Below, one piece after another: positions 25,906 through 38,527 of a stretch of DNA of 64,000 bases. The stretch is from Blumeriella jaapii (taxonomy: Eukaryota; Ascomycota; Leotiomycetes; Helotiales; Drepanopezizaceae). The translations under genes and the position numbers were made by a program. The notes beneath the pieces are model-generated. The model ran no database searches and was not told the origin of the DNA. It saw only the letters and a program-made list of their open reading frames with translations. Numbering within the stretch: position 1 is the first letter of the stretch; each line of letters begins with the position of its first letter. The stretch spans positions 124,001 through 188,000 of the forward strand of contig VWND01000015.1 of assembly GCA_009599575.1 (NCBI GenBank), given 5' to 3'.

Positions 25906-26917
25906 CTTCAGATATCAAGCATACAGTAGAAACGTAAAGTTTAAAGTCAAATTCAATTCGGCGGGGCCGACAAGGTTCCAATACCTGGTAGCTATGTAAA
26001 TTTCGACGACCTTTTGCCGATATCGACTCGAAGATCCCCTGACAAGATAGGCTTAGCCTCTATAACACAAACCTTCTACACTCGGCATAAGCAGCCGTGC
26101 CAAAATCAAGCTCCAATACGACGATAAAGCCCTGTCCGACCTGGATGCTTGACTAAGGAGGCTACAGCACCTGTGAGCACTTACTAACGGCAATTGGCAA
26201 AAGATGAGGCCTCCCATGATTTGGCTTGGAGCAACGAAAACGAGCTTCGTTGAGCGAGTGAATCGATCTACAGACTTGGCCCCGGACGAGGGCAGGATGC
26301 AGTAGATTTTCAGAAGATCCTAAACTCGCAGCACGGCATTCCTTCGTAACGAGGCGACGGGGAAGGGTGGCTTGGTTGGCTTTCTCCGGCGTGCATGCAG
26401 GCTGGCAAAAGCATTATGGCTCCGCCTCAAGGATCCATGATGGAAGGGAAAAGAGTGGCCATGTCCTACCAGTGCTTTGGCGCCATCCAGGAATACTCCA
26501 CACGTGTGAGAGTGGGACTGGATCAACGACCCTGATGCCTAGTCCCAAAAAGAGCCCGTCTCCGAAGTGCATCATAAGAAATGTTTTGCCATCTCTCAAG
26601 ATCTTTTGGTGGCAGGCGATTTTTCTGGAAGCCGTCTAGGATTCCGCAATTCGGATTTGTGTTAAAGTTGAACGCTGCGGCTGGCTAGATGTCTCTTCCA
26701 GAAGTTATACTTCATCTGTATGTGCAGCTGAATGCAAGAGAAATTGAATCGAGAACTTTTTGCGAACGACTGCTGATCAAACGAAAATAGTTCAACGAAA
26801 AGGCACTCGAGTTACCAACATTGGCATCATGCACCCACGCACGTAAAAGAGATCTGAAGTCTGCTTGGGGTTTGACATTCGTTGTGTGGTCGTGTTGTCA
26901 CTCTTTTCTTTATCATC
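25906..26917. other. Shared divergent promoter region sph3/gt4c
   Basis: About 1 kb between the start codons of sph3 (minus) and gt4c (plus). No gene, repeat or clear TATA box was recognised. Confidence 0.55.
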
Positions 26918-29900
26918 ATGAAGCCAAAGTATTTAGGACTTTCAGCAGTGGGCTGGAAGTTAATGCTGCAGTCATGGTGGGATAAAGTATGATCTGCCTG
27001 TGTTTTCAATGTTTGTCCTGCTAACTCACGAATGTAGCTCATCGCGGCATTTTTGCTAGCAAGTGTTGTGTTGGGTTCCTTATATGTATCATACCGAATT
27101 TTCTGTAAAGTCACAGAGGCCTGGCGAGTAAGTGCCTTCTGATGCTGTCTTGTCGCAAATGAAACCTCGTGGCCAAATAATAATACTGACTATGGACCTT
27201 GGCCTAGGGGCGTCATCAACAAGTCGTTGTACCAACAGCGGTAGCCCGCTACCTCGACCGTCTCAATAGCAATGGGAATCGACTTTCTCTACCGAGCAAG
27301 TCGGGACAAGATCCCAAATCCTTTGGAGTCTTTCTCGGAAGTTTCGCCAACCCACTCGTTCCCTCACAAATAAAGCTGCTGTCCAAATGGGACATCATCG
27401 TCGTCGATCCTCTCCAGGAAGGTGTGTTGGACGCTCTTTCGACAGATCATGCTTCTTCGATACACAAAATCGGGCGACTCGATCTACGGGCGCTCGCTGA
27501 TTCCAGCGCTAGCTCCAACAGCGAGGAGGTAATCCGAGTGCTGTCTGCTCTTGCAGAGACCCTGAGCACACATTTCCAGAGCCAACTCCACATGCCTTTT
27601 ACAGGGGTCTTGTTGGCAGGGTTCAAGAACCACCTTCAGCCCGTTGTTTTGAACAAGACAGCAACATATGTGAGAAGCCTCGGCCTGGAGCTTTGGCTCG
27701 AAATCGAAACCTCTCCGTTGGAATGCCTGACCCAGCTTGAATGTCGGGGCATCAAGATGGATCTGTTCAAAGGAATAGTATATCGGAATGGAACTATCCG
27801 ACGCGATGGAGACCGACAGAACTATTTCCACATGACCGAAATGCGGACAGCTATGAGAGCTATAGCCGCACAACGCTCAGGATCGCTCATGGCGCTGTGG
27901 GAGACGCTCGATGATGGAGTTCAGCCGCAATACGCGATAGTGCAACGCAGTTTCAACTGGGCGCAGTTCAACAGCGCCTTGTGCTGGATAGGATCCGCAG
28001 GCTCATTAACAGACGCAGATGCTGCTGCTGTACACACTGTCCATAACAAGCCTCTTGGCGGGCTGATGTGGTTGAAAGACGAGAACGTGATGCAAGCCCA
28101 CAACTTCTGGAGAGCAAACAATCAGGTACGTAAATAATACAGGCCCTGGATAGACGGCGCTGCCGCTTTCGAAATATCATGGAGTTTATGCTATGTCTCG
28201 TCGTCAATAGCGCGGCTAAATTTAGCGGCTGCAAATTGCCGCCTGGCGCCAGTCTAAAAATATGTGGTCACTAACATCGGCTCAGATTTCTCAAACCTCA
28301 CGAGATCACGATGCTCTATACGAATCCCTAGATTGCTTCATCCCTGGATTGGCGGAAAGACTGAGGCAGTTTCCGCCTTCCAGTGTGAATAGTCACCGGT
28401 CAACCCCCGAAATTGGCATTGTAAACCACCGCGAGTCTGACCAAGGCTTCTTCCAACCGCATCCATTATCTGCATCTGCCGGAGGCGAGGACTTCACCGG
28501 CTTGGGTGCTTTCCATCTAGGTGAGTCGCTTGCAAGAAACATCCTTTGAATAAGCCAAGAGCTGTGGCCTGGCTCCGCCTTTGAATACATCATCTCTTGT
28601 TTTTCTGTTGTGTTTCAAGCGTGCTGGTTCTCTCTTGGCCCTCAAACGCAGCTATCAGAGCAGGACTAACTTTGAGCCTTGAAATCGTAGGATTGGAAGT
28701 CGCCCCTCAAGAATTTGGTGATCTTCTCCAGGCACAACGCCATCTTAAAGACCTCAACCTGTTGCAAAAGATTGAGGCAGACGAGGTCCAAGAATTTGGC
28801 AAGAGGATCAGAGCTCTAAACGAAGCGAGTGACTCAGAAGCTATCGAATCGGACACCACCCATGCAATCAAGGAGTTGCTGGATCTTCTCACCATCAGCG
28901 ATCATCATGGCAACCCGCGCATTCAGATATATGCTGGCCTGCACTCCGGATTCCAGACCGGTCCAAAGGTTCAATTTTGGGGGCTGTATGATTTCGAGCC
29001 TAGCACAGGGTCTCTCATCATCTACCTATCGAGCAAGACACAGGACCGTCTCGGTACACTTCTCCACACCTTTCTCTCCAGTCGGGGCTGTAGCCGCACC
29101 GAATGCTTCATGACAGAAGTGAAATTGTCCGAGCAGAATGGCACTCTGTCCAAGAAGTGGCAGCTCCCACCTCGTATGGTCAATGATCTGGAGCAGCTTT
29201 CGCCAGAAGAGTCAATTTTATTCATTCGTCGGCTGGTTTTGTCTGGGCACGGATATGATTTCTTGCTGCTAGAGAAGATACGGGCTTGTTGCGAGTATCA
29301 ACTCATGGAGGTCCCAACTTTGTCTCAGCTCCGAACCATGGCGTCTACAACGTATCTCAGCGGCAAAATCTCGTCTGAAGACCTGGTAAGGGCTCGGCTG
29401 AACTTCCTGGAGGAGAAAGGTTGTTGGCTTCCTGACCATGCTGCGGCTATCTCACTATTTGAAGAAGTTGATGCCCGTGTGCACGAGGTCTTGATGAACT
29501 GTGAGACGACAGTTCTTGCACAGCTCGGCGTTGTTGTTCAGACTATCCTGCAAGCCGATCAGGTCGACGCTAGCGCCGATTTACTTGCTCTGTCCGTGTT
29601 CTCCGCATTCCGCAAGCTTGCACTCGACGAAATACTTCTGGAGATTCTGGATCGCAATCCACTTCCAAATCATGCCACTGACATGGCTGGATGCTTCGCA
29701 GAGAATTTTGCCCTTGGTTCGCGTTGTGATTCTTTTTTTGACATGACTACCAGAGACGTTGGCAGAATCCTCTCGAGCAGATACAGAGCTTACTACATGA
29801 AGCATCAACCACCACCGCGCGAAGAAGGCTTCACAGATCTGCCATCTGCCTACGCACCCATGCAGATTGATCTGGACCCGAAGGACGGTGAAGAGGAGGT

Positions 29901-32900
29901 TCCCGCCTACTACAAGATTACTTTCCTTGGGATCTTCGCTGTGCCAGCACTTATCGACATCATGTGTCTCACGACCGTTGGACGGGGTCTTTATTTAACT
30001 ACCTTTATGGCCTCGACAGAAAAGACGATGGCCACAACAGCACTGATGCTTGCACTTCTGGCATGTGGTGCTATAGGTTCTTGGATATCCTCAGGCGGAA
30101 GCTACTATCTTTACGCCAATGCCTTCCCTGCAATGAACATGTTTGTCCTTACTCGCTTTGTTGCTGGCCTCGCAGTTATTGTGATCGGAGACATCGGTGG
30201 GTTTATAGCAGTCGCAATCCTGAGGGGTCCTGTGGCTGCGCTTATATTCTGTTTCTATTTCACGATGGTAAGCCCCATTTCTTTTTGTCGAAAAATTTCA
30301 TTGCTCTTCACCTGATCGTGATCAGGAAGTACCCTCAGTTAATGATTGTTGACACTCATATCTTTCTAGCTTGCTACATATCTCATGGTGCTCTCGGCAC
30401 TCTCGATTTATCAATTTCCAGGATCTGCTTTCCAATCCGGTCGGACAGTTATCATGTATTGTATCCCGATCCTGTTCATCTCTCCTGTTGTGACCCTGTG
30501 GACTGGCCATGATATTGCGGTATACTTCTGTGTCTTGACCACCTTCGTGTTCTCTCTACTCTACGGCGCTCGGAGGACAATGTCTCAGTGGACCACTTGG
30601 TACCTGAATATTCCATTCATTACAGATGGCGATGTCGTCAAGTGGTATATTGAGACCAGAGCAGAATCTGGTCACGTCGAAGACGTGAAAGATGTGGCAT
30701 CAGGGCCGTTACCAAGAATGGCACTCCAAGCCGCAGTCCTTGCAGAGCGTAAGCGACGATTTTGGACTAAGCCTACGTCGAATCCTCTGGTCGCCAAGCT
30801 TGCGAAAGGTTACGGTTCCACCATGTTTCTCATGGGATGGTTCTGTAGGTTTAAAAGAACCAGGATGCCATTGCCATACAGCGCGACCTGGAACCTGTCG
30901 TTGAAAGCCGCCTACGACAATATGGGAAATATGCAGAAGGGTCTCAAGCTACACAGCGCTTTTCTCCATTGGCGTCACACCGGCGATGACATTTGGTCCG
31001 GCGTCTTGTACTTTGTGGTTGCGCTGTTAGACAAATGGGCTGCACTAGTTGCGGGAGGCTCCCTCGTGGGTCTTTCTGCCGCAAGCAGTGAGCAATACCG
31101 TCTGGCAGTTGGCTTCGGATTGTGCTATTACCTTATTGGTGCGGTCTCTCTGGACACCGTCTCCCAGCCACTATGGACAGCGGCGAACCAGGCTACTAAC
31201 CAGCCTATCACTTCTTTGAAATTTCTCCGGGAGGCTGAAACCAACGATCGACGGGCGAGACGAGCGCTCTACTGGAAAAATCTTGCAAAGTTCTTCTTCA
31301 TGCACATCTGGGGAATATCTGTCACGTCTGCCCTCATGTGGGTGTTTGAATCATCAAGAGGTGCAACGATTATGTACTTCGCTTATGTAGGTGCCTACAC
31401 TGGTCTTCTTTGGTATCAGTACAACAAGATCTACTGTGCGACGGAGTCGGCAAAATGTCTGGGTGTCGCCTTTATCATCGGCTTCCCGGCTAGTATCGTT
31501 CTGAAGGTTTATCTTCCGCGATTCGCTTTTAGCGGAGTCATTGGTCTGGCCATTGGAACCTGGATCGCTGCAGCGTATTCAATGTGGTTATCCAATATCG
31601 GCTGGTCGGGCCTCTTCGACTCGAAATCAGCCTATGGCAAACTTCCGACAGACGATCTAGATCTCAAGACTGCCTCCGCATCGTATTCTATTAGCTCTCT
31701 TGAGCCTTATCCAGAAATCTCACAGCCAACTCTGGCGCAGATGTTTGACTGCGTCTTGGCTTTTCCTGCCGAGCAACGCTATAAACTTGATCCATTGCAG
31801 CACCCAGGCGCGAACATCTTGCAATTTCTGCTAGCTCAAAGCAGGGCAAACCACGGCGAGATATTGCACAATGCCTTTCCATCGTCGCAACAGATCGTGG
31901 AACGAAGCGCGGAACTTTGGCGGAGCGGCAAGACAGTTGTCGAATTGATCTCTGGAAAGGACCTGCCCCAGCAGGAACAAAAGATCAGGACCATGAGCCG
32001 AACAATTGGTGATCAATTGCACCTCTTCGTTGTCCTGGGCCTTGATTCAGAAGGAGATGCGCGGACCCTCAACATTCCTCGAAACATCAAGATCGTTGCC
32101 GAAGCGGTTATACAGGCCACGAGTGAATCTCAACTTGGGCTCTCGCATGATCACTCGATGCTAGCTGAAGTTCTGGCTGCTGAAGATTCGGGCAGCGGTG
32201 AAGTGGAACTTCCAGACGGTCTCAAACGCCAGCTGGAAACTTCAGCCACTGAACGCTCTCGAGTAATCGCCAATGGGGATAGAACGCTTCTTCGCTACCT
32301 ACTCCTAGGAATAGACTGTGAACGCGATTGGGACAAATTGCCCAAACAGGTCAGAGTGTTTCTACTCAAACGATGCTGCGGCCAGTCTGAGCCTATTACT
32401 GCCATCGAAGAGAGCTGGATCCGCGCCCAAATTTCTACGACTGATGGCATCGACCTAGAAGAATACGTCGCCCGCTGTGATCTTGGAGCCACACTTACAG
32501 TTTCTATATACTCCTTCGCCAAGTCACACGAGGATCTCAGTGGTGTTTTCAGCGACAGTGAGCCCGAGTACCCAGATCTAAGTAACGCAAGGCTTCTCAG
32601 GTCAGCGTTGTCTTCGAGCACGAAGCAGTCACGCACGATTACCGACCTCCCAAAGTTATATACCGCTGCCCTCTACCATCACGTGCATATTTGTATCAAG
32701 TTCATCTGTCTCTCGCTTACTGCCGACCCTGAATATCAGCGCGAACTAGACTACACGATGAGCGCAAAACCTGCTTTCATACGATGGCCCATAACCTTCT
32801 TCTTGAATGGAATCTGGTCGTTCTGCAAAATATTGCAGGGGATTGTCCTTCCCGCTGTCATGTTCCACGGTCGTGAGAATATTTCGACGCTGCATAGCAA

Positions 32901-35900
32901 CATGAAGGGCATGAAAACAGTCGTTGAGAAGAACAGAATCGTCATCGAGAGCCTCAGCGGAACTTCTACATGTTTCTTGACTACTCAGCCCGACGGCAGC
33001 AAGCGACTCGCTCAGTACTCCGGCCAGCACGACAAAGAGCCCAGTGAGCCGAGCCAGCTTGTGGCCATAAACACCTACTCGGAGAAGCTTACCCTGCGCC
33101 AGAGAGAAGAGTTTCGGAATTCCAGCGTCATCAACATGTTTGAGTACGAATATCCGCAAGACGGGAAGATATCAAACAGGAGACTGCCTATGCAACGACA
33201 GTGTCTCAAGGGAGAGCTTACTGGGCAGATTGTGCAGTACGACGATAGGGGCTACATTACAACGGGATCTACTTTCAGAGGTGTTAACCCTGTCAACTTC
33301 ACCTACTGGTACCGGAAAAGCGCAAAATTCGAAGACGAACTCCTCAGAGGCGAATTCATCTTCCCTCATATTACGATCCGAGTCTCGTGGTCAATGCCGG
33401 GCCGGAAACATCCCCAGAGACTGGACGAATGGATTCCCTTCACCAAAGTCACCGAGGCGACATTCATCCAAGGGTCGGACGTTTACCACGCATCGTGGAC
33501 ATATGAGCACAAGTCCCATCCTGAGATTTCGACCACTTTGAACGGCGAATTGATTGTGACTCCTCCCATGATACACGAAGATTGGTTCCATGTCCTGACG
33601 AAACCGGACAAATGTGGTTTCTTGAACGACAATCCACTGCTCCCATTCTCCTCGTTGAAGTCGAATTTCGTTTGGCGTTTGCTTGGTCTAAACGTCAAGC
33701 GCTATCCGATTTCGACCGCCCAAGCTAGGACTCAACTCTGGAAGAAATGGAAGGGGGGGAGAGAAATCGACGCCGTTACAGCACGATGGCTTGACGAGGA
33801 CCTGGTGAGGTCTGATCGTGTTCTGAGAACATACTGGAGAAATCGCGATTGGGGCCGTCACGATGCCGCCAGAGACTATCTTGACGCCCAGGCTGACACG
33901 ATTATGGCGCGGGTCGATGTTGACCCGGAAATCTCATCGTGGGTGCACATTGCTTTCAAAATCAGCGATTACTACTCCATGGGAACTGGTGGGGACTCCA
34001 GAATCAACACCAGAACCGTCGAAACGCAGCTTCGAGACAGCGACGAGGAACTCCACATCCTTGCCATGGATACTTCAACATGGCCTAATGAACCGGGTGG
34101 AGTTTCCGCGTGTCGCAGAGACATGGTTAACGATCTCAAGACCATCAGATGGCACGTTGTTGCAGAATCGGCCAACGATTACGGGGTGCCCAAGTTCCAG
34201 ATCGAGAGGAACGTGCAGTCCCTTACCATAATTCCTCAGTGGGGTCTGGATTTCCTCAATCCTACTCATGGAGTATTCCGGAATATTCTCGACTCGGCAG
34301 TCGTCCAGAGGTCCTATGACACGAGGACCGCAGACATCAAGGCCAACTTCCTACCCATCCTCACCAGCCTGGTTCGGACTTCAAGGACACTCAATCTGAA
34401 CCGGTACCATGTCGAAGAGGCTACAAAGGCATTGTGCGATCTCAATACCTACTTCGAGTCGTCTCGCAACTGGAACGACGTTTGGGGCAGTGAAATAGTG
34501 AAGCAGACATGGCGAGAGCTGTGGTTGACTGAAGACATGCCGGACACGCTGCCAGTGTCGCAATGGTGGGATGCCGAGAAGCCGACAATGTTGCAAATGG
34601 ATCAAGCCCTCAACATGTGGCATCGATACCTCTTCATCTTTTCCATCCCGGTACCAGAAAAGATCCCCGACGTCTTTCAGGCTTCGCATCATTTCACCGG
34701 CGCCGGATATGGCATTGTTTGCAAGGTCAAGCGACAATGTACCCTGCACGTCTGGGATCACTGCATCAGTTTCCGAGAGCTGACGAACTTCATGTCCTCG
34801 GCCGTCTCGTTTGATACCCCTTTCATCAACAGTTCTCTGATCTCCCTGGGACACATGGGCTGTGTCCTACTCGAACATCACGCCGATGTCGTACTCCCGT
34901 GTGCCGCATACTTCAACCCCGGCTGGGAAGTGGAGCTCGGGTCCGCCGAAGGGATTCTGGAGCATCGGCGGACCTTTGTGCGCAAGATCGATCCTGTCGT
35001 CAACGGCATCTGCAACATGGAGAAATTCGAACCCATCCAGAAGCTCAGGACGGACAAACCCACCGCCGTCATGTTGTCCCACGTCCAGTACATCAAGGAC
35101 ATCAAGAACGCGATCCTGGCCACGGACTTCATCGTCAACAAATGGGGCTTCACCGACTACAGCCTGCACATCTACGGCGACATGGAGCGAGCCGCCAGCT
35201 ACTCGACCGAGTGCCAGGACTCATCGCCTCCAAGGGCCTCCGCGACCATTGCATCCTCAAAGGCCTCGGCAACCCCTCGCTCGTCCTCCAAGACGCCTGG
35301 CTCTTCCTCAACTCCTCCATGTCCGAGGGGCTCCCGCTTGCCATGGGCGAAGCCGCGCTCACCGGGACGCCCGTCGTGTGCACCGACGTCGGGGCCTCGT
35401 TCTGCGTGGTGACGGACGGCCAGACGGGCGACCGCTTCTCGGAAGTCGTGCCCCCGAACGACTCGGAGTCGCTCGCGCGGGCACAGATTTCCATCCTCGC
35501 GCTCCTCGGCCGCTGGGCCATCCACGCCGACGACCCGCCGGGGGGACCCCCCCAGGTGCTCTCGTACCCGACGCCCTCGGCCGAGGAGGTGCTCCGCGTC
35601 ACGCAGCGCATGTACGACAAGACGGAGCAGCGGCGCAAGCTGGGTATGCTGGGGCGCGAGAACGTGCTGAAGAACTTCTCGTCGGAGCGCTACCTGCGCG
35701 AGCACGAGCAGATGCTGTGGGTGGGCAAGTACCGCAGCCAGACGTACCGCGAGCGCAGCCGGCGGCCGGCGACGCTCGCGCTCAGCAACGACGGCGGCGC
35801 CTGGACGCCGCTGCTGGAGAAGGCGGAGTTCGGCACGACGCCCGTGCCGCCGCTGCGCAGCCCGCGCCTGACGCCCGAGACGTGGAGCTTGAGCAGCCAG

Positions 35901-36071
35901 GCGCCGTCGTCGGTGGAGCGCAAGGGACGGCTGCCCAAGAAGCTGCAGAAGCCGCGCCTGACGTGGGAGGAGCGCAACCACTCGCAGCTGAGGGACTCGA
36001 GGCAGGCGAGCTCTCGCGCGTCGAGCCGGCTGGGCGAGGAGGCCAGGGTGGCGGGGGCCGACCAGGTGTAG
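26918..36071 (+). CDS. gt4c: Gt4c-like giant membrane glycosyltransferase with N-terminal hydrolase-like domain (one-base frameshift near the 3' end)
   Basis: Exons 26918-26986, 27038-27127, 27208-28125, 28286-28520, 28652-30267 and 30370-36071; about 2876 residues if joined. Order: short cytosolic start; membrane anchor (about 24-43); TIM-barrel-like region (about 55-330; FGVFLGSFANP, KWDIIVVDP, PFTGVLLAGF); linker; about 12 membrane segments (about 860-1390); a long soluble region; and a C-terminal family-4 glycosyltransferase domain (about 2190-2720; ASHHFTGAGYG, VVNGICNMEKF, HIYGDMER) with the E-x7-E motif EGLPLAMGE (Glu2629, Glu2637). The frame shifts at 35218-35220: one extra base turns CQD into CQ-E-LIASKG, and no intron fits. 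Family knowledge: Gt4c polymerises UDP-Gal/UDP-GalNAc and threads the chain through its own membrane domain. GC content rises sharply over the last 1.2 kb. Its identity as the cluster synthase is strong; the N-terminal domain assignment is inference. Confidence 0.9.
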
Positions 36072-36595
36072 GTTGACAGGTTGGAATCGGCGGCAAGATA
36101 CACATGAGATGCCGGCAAGAACGGAGAATGTGTACACGGCGGGGTTCGCAAATCCATTGGGAGTTGGTTGGTTGGGTGGCTGGTTGGTTGATGATGAGAC
36201 GTGAAACGGGAATCGGATTGCAATCATACTGTATGCCATTCGAGCATCTAGCCTAATCGTAGTATAATATGTCATAGCAGATATCTTACAGCCTGCAATA
36301 TCTCATCACTTGCTCTCTTACTGGTTTGCTACTGTTGTTTTGTGTTTGTGCTTTGTTTTGTTTTGTCTTTGCTTTTGTTTTTAGCTCAGATACACCATTC
36401 GATTCGGTCGGTCTCGTCGACTTTTCGGATATTTATATGTACAGTACTGTACGTATGGATGTTTGGATGTACATGAGAGATAAGGGAGCAAGAAACCAAA
36501 AAAGAACATGAGAGGGAAAAGACAGGAGGGTGGAAGCAAAGCATGCGGTAAAGCAAAACAGATGTATGTGGGTGATGATGATATTACCTATTTAA

Positions 36596-36785
36596 CGTCT
36601 GGAGGGGGCAGTGAAACTGCGCAACCTCAAGCCTCCCGCAGGGCATTGGAGACGTGCTAAGCTGGGGATTTTTACATACAAGAAACCCTCGAGAAAGCAG
36701 TTATACAAAAGATATATGTGACAAATGGTCCGTTATTTGAACCTTTCCTTTACAGGCGGGATGGTTCTCCATTGTGTTCGTAAAG
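36596..36785 (+). repeat. Dispersed repeat, copy 3
   Basis: About 190 bp, colinear with copies 1 and 4. Compared with copy 1 most differences in the 3' half are G to A or C to T (for instance CGAGCCC against TGAACCT), which fits repeat-induced point mutation. It lies about 530 bases after the stop of gt4c. Confidence 0.8.
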
Positions 36786-37997
36786 CCGCCTTCAAAAAGA
36801 TAAAAGTGTCAAGGCTGTTACAGCTGAGTGTTTCTTTGGGTCATACAGGCCGTTCAGTGAAGCCAAAACAGGCGCAGTTAGAAAGAAATAAAAGAAATCC
36901 TCCCTTAATCCACAAAAACCCCGGAATCGTTAGCAATACAATGTTTGAATATTTTCACCCGGGACGGCAGCACGCTGCCCCGGATAGATGTATGTAGGTA
37001 CATTACAGTATTGTATAGTACGGTGCAGTGCAGTAAGTAAATAAGTAAATGAGTACATGAGTAGTTATGTACTGTATGTACAATCTGTACAGACTACCCA
37101 AATCCAAAGCAGCCAAAGCAGGCAAAGTAGCAGCGACACGGGAAGCCAGGATATCCCATCCATCTACTGTATGTACTGTACATACACATAATACCTTTCA
37201 CGTAAGGACCCAAGCAAAGCAAGCAAGCAAGCACGCAAGGTACGTGAATAAGAAAATGCTTAAAAGATGAAGACACAATACACTAACTACAATACAGTAC
37301 AGCACCTACTGTATTGTAAAGTAAGTGCAGTACAGTGGGTACGCGAAGCATCTCGACTCGTTTCGTTTCGTTTCGTTTTCGTCGCATCTCCGTCTGTCTC
37401 CGTCTCCGTCTGTTTCAATATGACGATCTACAATACGTACTGTATAGTCCTATAGTACTTTTGTCATTTGTTTCATAGGATTCTGCCTTTTGGCTTCGAA
37501 GCTCGAGGGCGATTCGATTCGATTCGAAACAGAGATGGGATGGGATTGAATGGAAATACCCGCATCGGCACCGGCATCTGGACGCATTCACGTGATTTCG
37601 ACCGTCTGAGATGTTTCAAGGTAGCTTTGTTTGGTTGATGATTCAAAGCAGATCCAGATTTGGGAGAAGGTTTCAATTGCTTAGAGCGATGTATCGAGTG
37701 ATGTCAGATACGGTAGTGATTGTGAAAATACATCACGTGTTCACGGCTCGGCTCGGCGTTTGAGTCCGGGACGGGATGCTTTTTCTGCACTGCGCTGTAG
37801 AAGTTGGGTGCCCCCGTTTAGTGTTGGGTCATGTCGCTATAGGTGTGTATTTCTCGAAGGGATTGATTTCATGGTTGATGCACATGAGGTTGAGGTACGA
37901 CAATAGAGGAATCGGAGGGCGGTCCGAACTTGGGAGAAGAGAGCATTATTCACAGTCGAGAGGATCACCAGTGGTAGTAGGACACGTTGGCGGTTTG

Positions 37998-38240
37998 GGG
38001 GACGGGAGAGGAGAGGAGAGGAAGAGAGGAGAGGAAGAGAGGAGGAGAGGAAGAGAGGAGAGGAAGAGAGAGAGGAGGAGGAGAGAAGAAAAAAAAAGAG
38101 GAGGAAAAAAGATGAGAAGAGGAAGAGAGGAGATGAAGAGATGAAGAGAAGGAGAAAATGAGATGAGGAGGAGGGAAAAAGATGAGAAGAGGAAGAAGAG
38201 GGAGGTGAGAAGAAGAGGAAAAGAAAAGGAGATGGGAAAA
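37998..38240. repeat. Polypurine tract, about 240 bases
   Basis: An almost unbroken G/A run (GAGGA, GAAGA units) on the plus strand. Such tracts can form triplex (H-DNA) and often exclude nucleosomes; here it lies 470-710 bases upstream of the H1 start codon. The Ser/Leu-rich frames on the other strand are an artefact of it. Confidence 0.9.
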
Positions 38241-38283
38241 AAGATGGTCATGTGCGCTGAGACGCCCCGCCCACGTGCCACAA

Positions 38284-38288
38284 CCAAT
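38284..38288 (+). promoter_or_regulatory. CCAAT box upstream of histone H1
   Basis: CCAAT in the context ACCAATCAG, the preferred HAP-complex/NF-Y context, about 235 bases before the TATA box of the H1 gene. A role in H1 expression is inferred from position. Confidence 0.45.
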
Positions 38289-38335
38289 CAGAGCCGTGTG
38301 TTTTTCCCCGACGGACTTATACATTTATACCTACA

Positions 38336-38421
38336 GTACAGTACAGCACAGTACAGCACAACACAGCACAGCACAACACAGCACAACACAGCACAACACA
38401 GCACAACACAGCACAGCACAG
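38336..38421. repeat. CACAGCACAA/CAGTACAGCA minisatellite
   Basis: About 85 bases of 5-10 bp units grading from TACAGTACAG into CACAGCACAA, so it seems to have grown from the TACAG motif that is spread through this genome. Confidence 0.85.
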
Positions 38422-38520
38422 TGGCCATGCATCACCCATCCCAATGCAGTTTAGGTGATTTTATGCTAGCGCTCTTTTCGCAGCGTCTGATTTGGAAATG
38501 GCAGTCGCATCCCTCGCTTC

Positions 38521-38527
38521 TATAAAG
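38521..38527 (+). promoter_or_regulatory. TATA box of histone H1
   Basis: TATAAAG, 189 bases before the H1 start codon, followed by a CT-rich 5' leader typical of highly expressed fungal genes. Confidence 0.6.

Noticed and set aside
35180..35260. Intron as explanation of the gt4c frame change
   Set aside because: There is no GT donor with an AG acceptor at a fungal intron distance that keeps both conserved sides; the two frames meet within two bases.
37946..38324. Ser/Leu/Phe-rich minus-strand frames
   Set aside because: Translation of the polypurine tract's complement; low complexity only.
38336..38421. CRISPR-like array
   Set aside because: Units are 5-10 bp without spacers in a eukaryotic spacer; it is a minisatellite.
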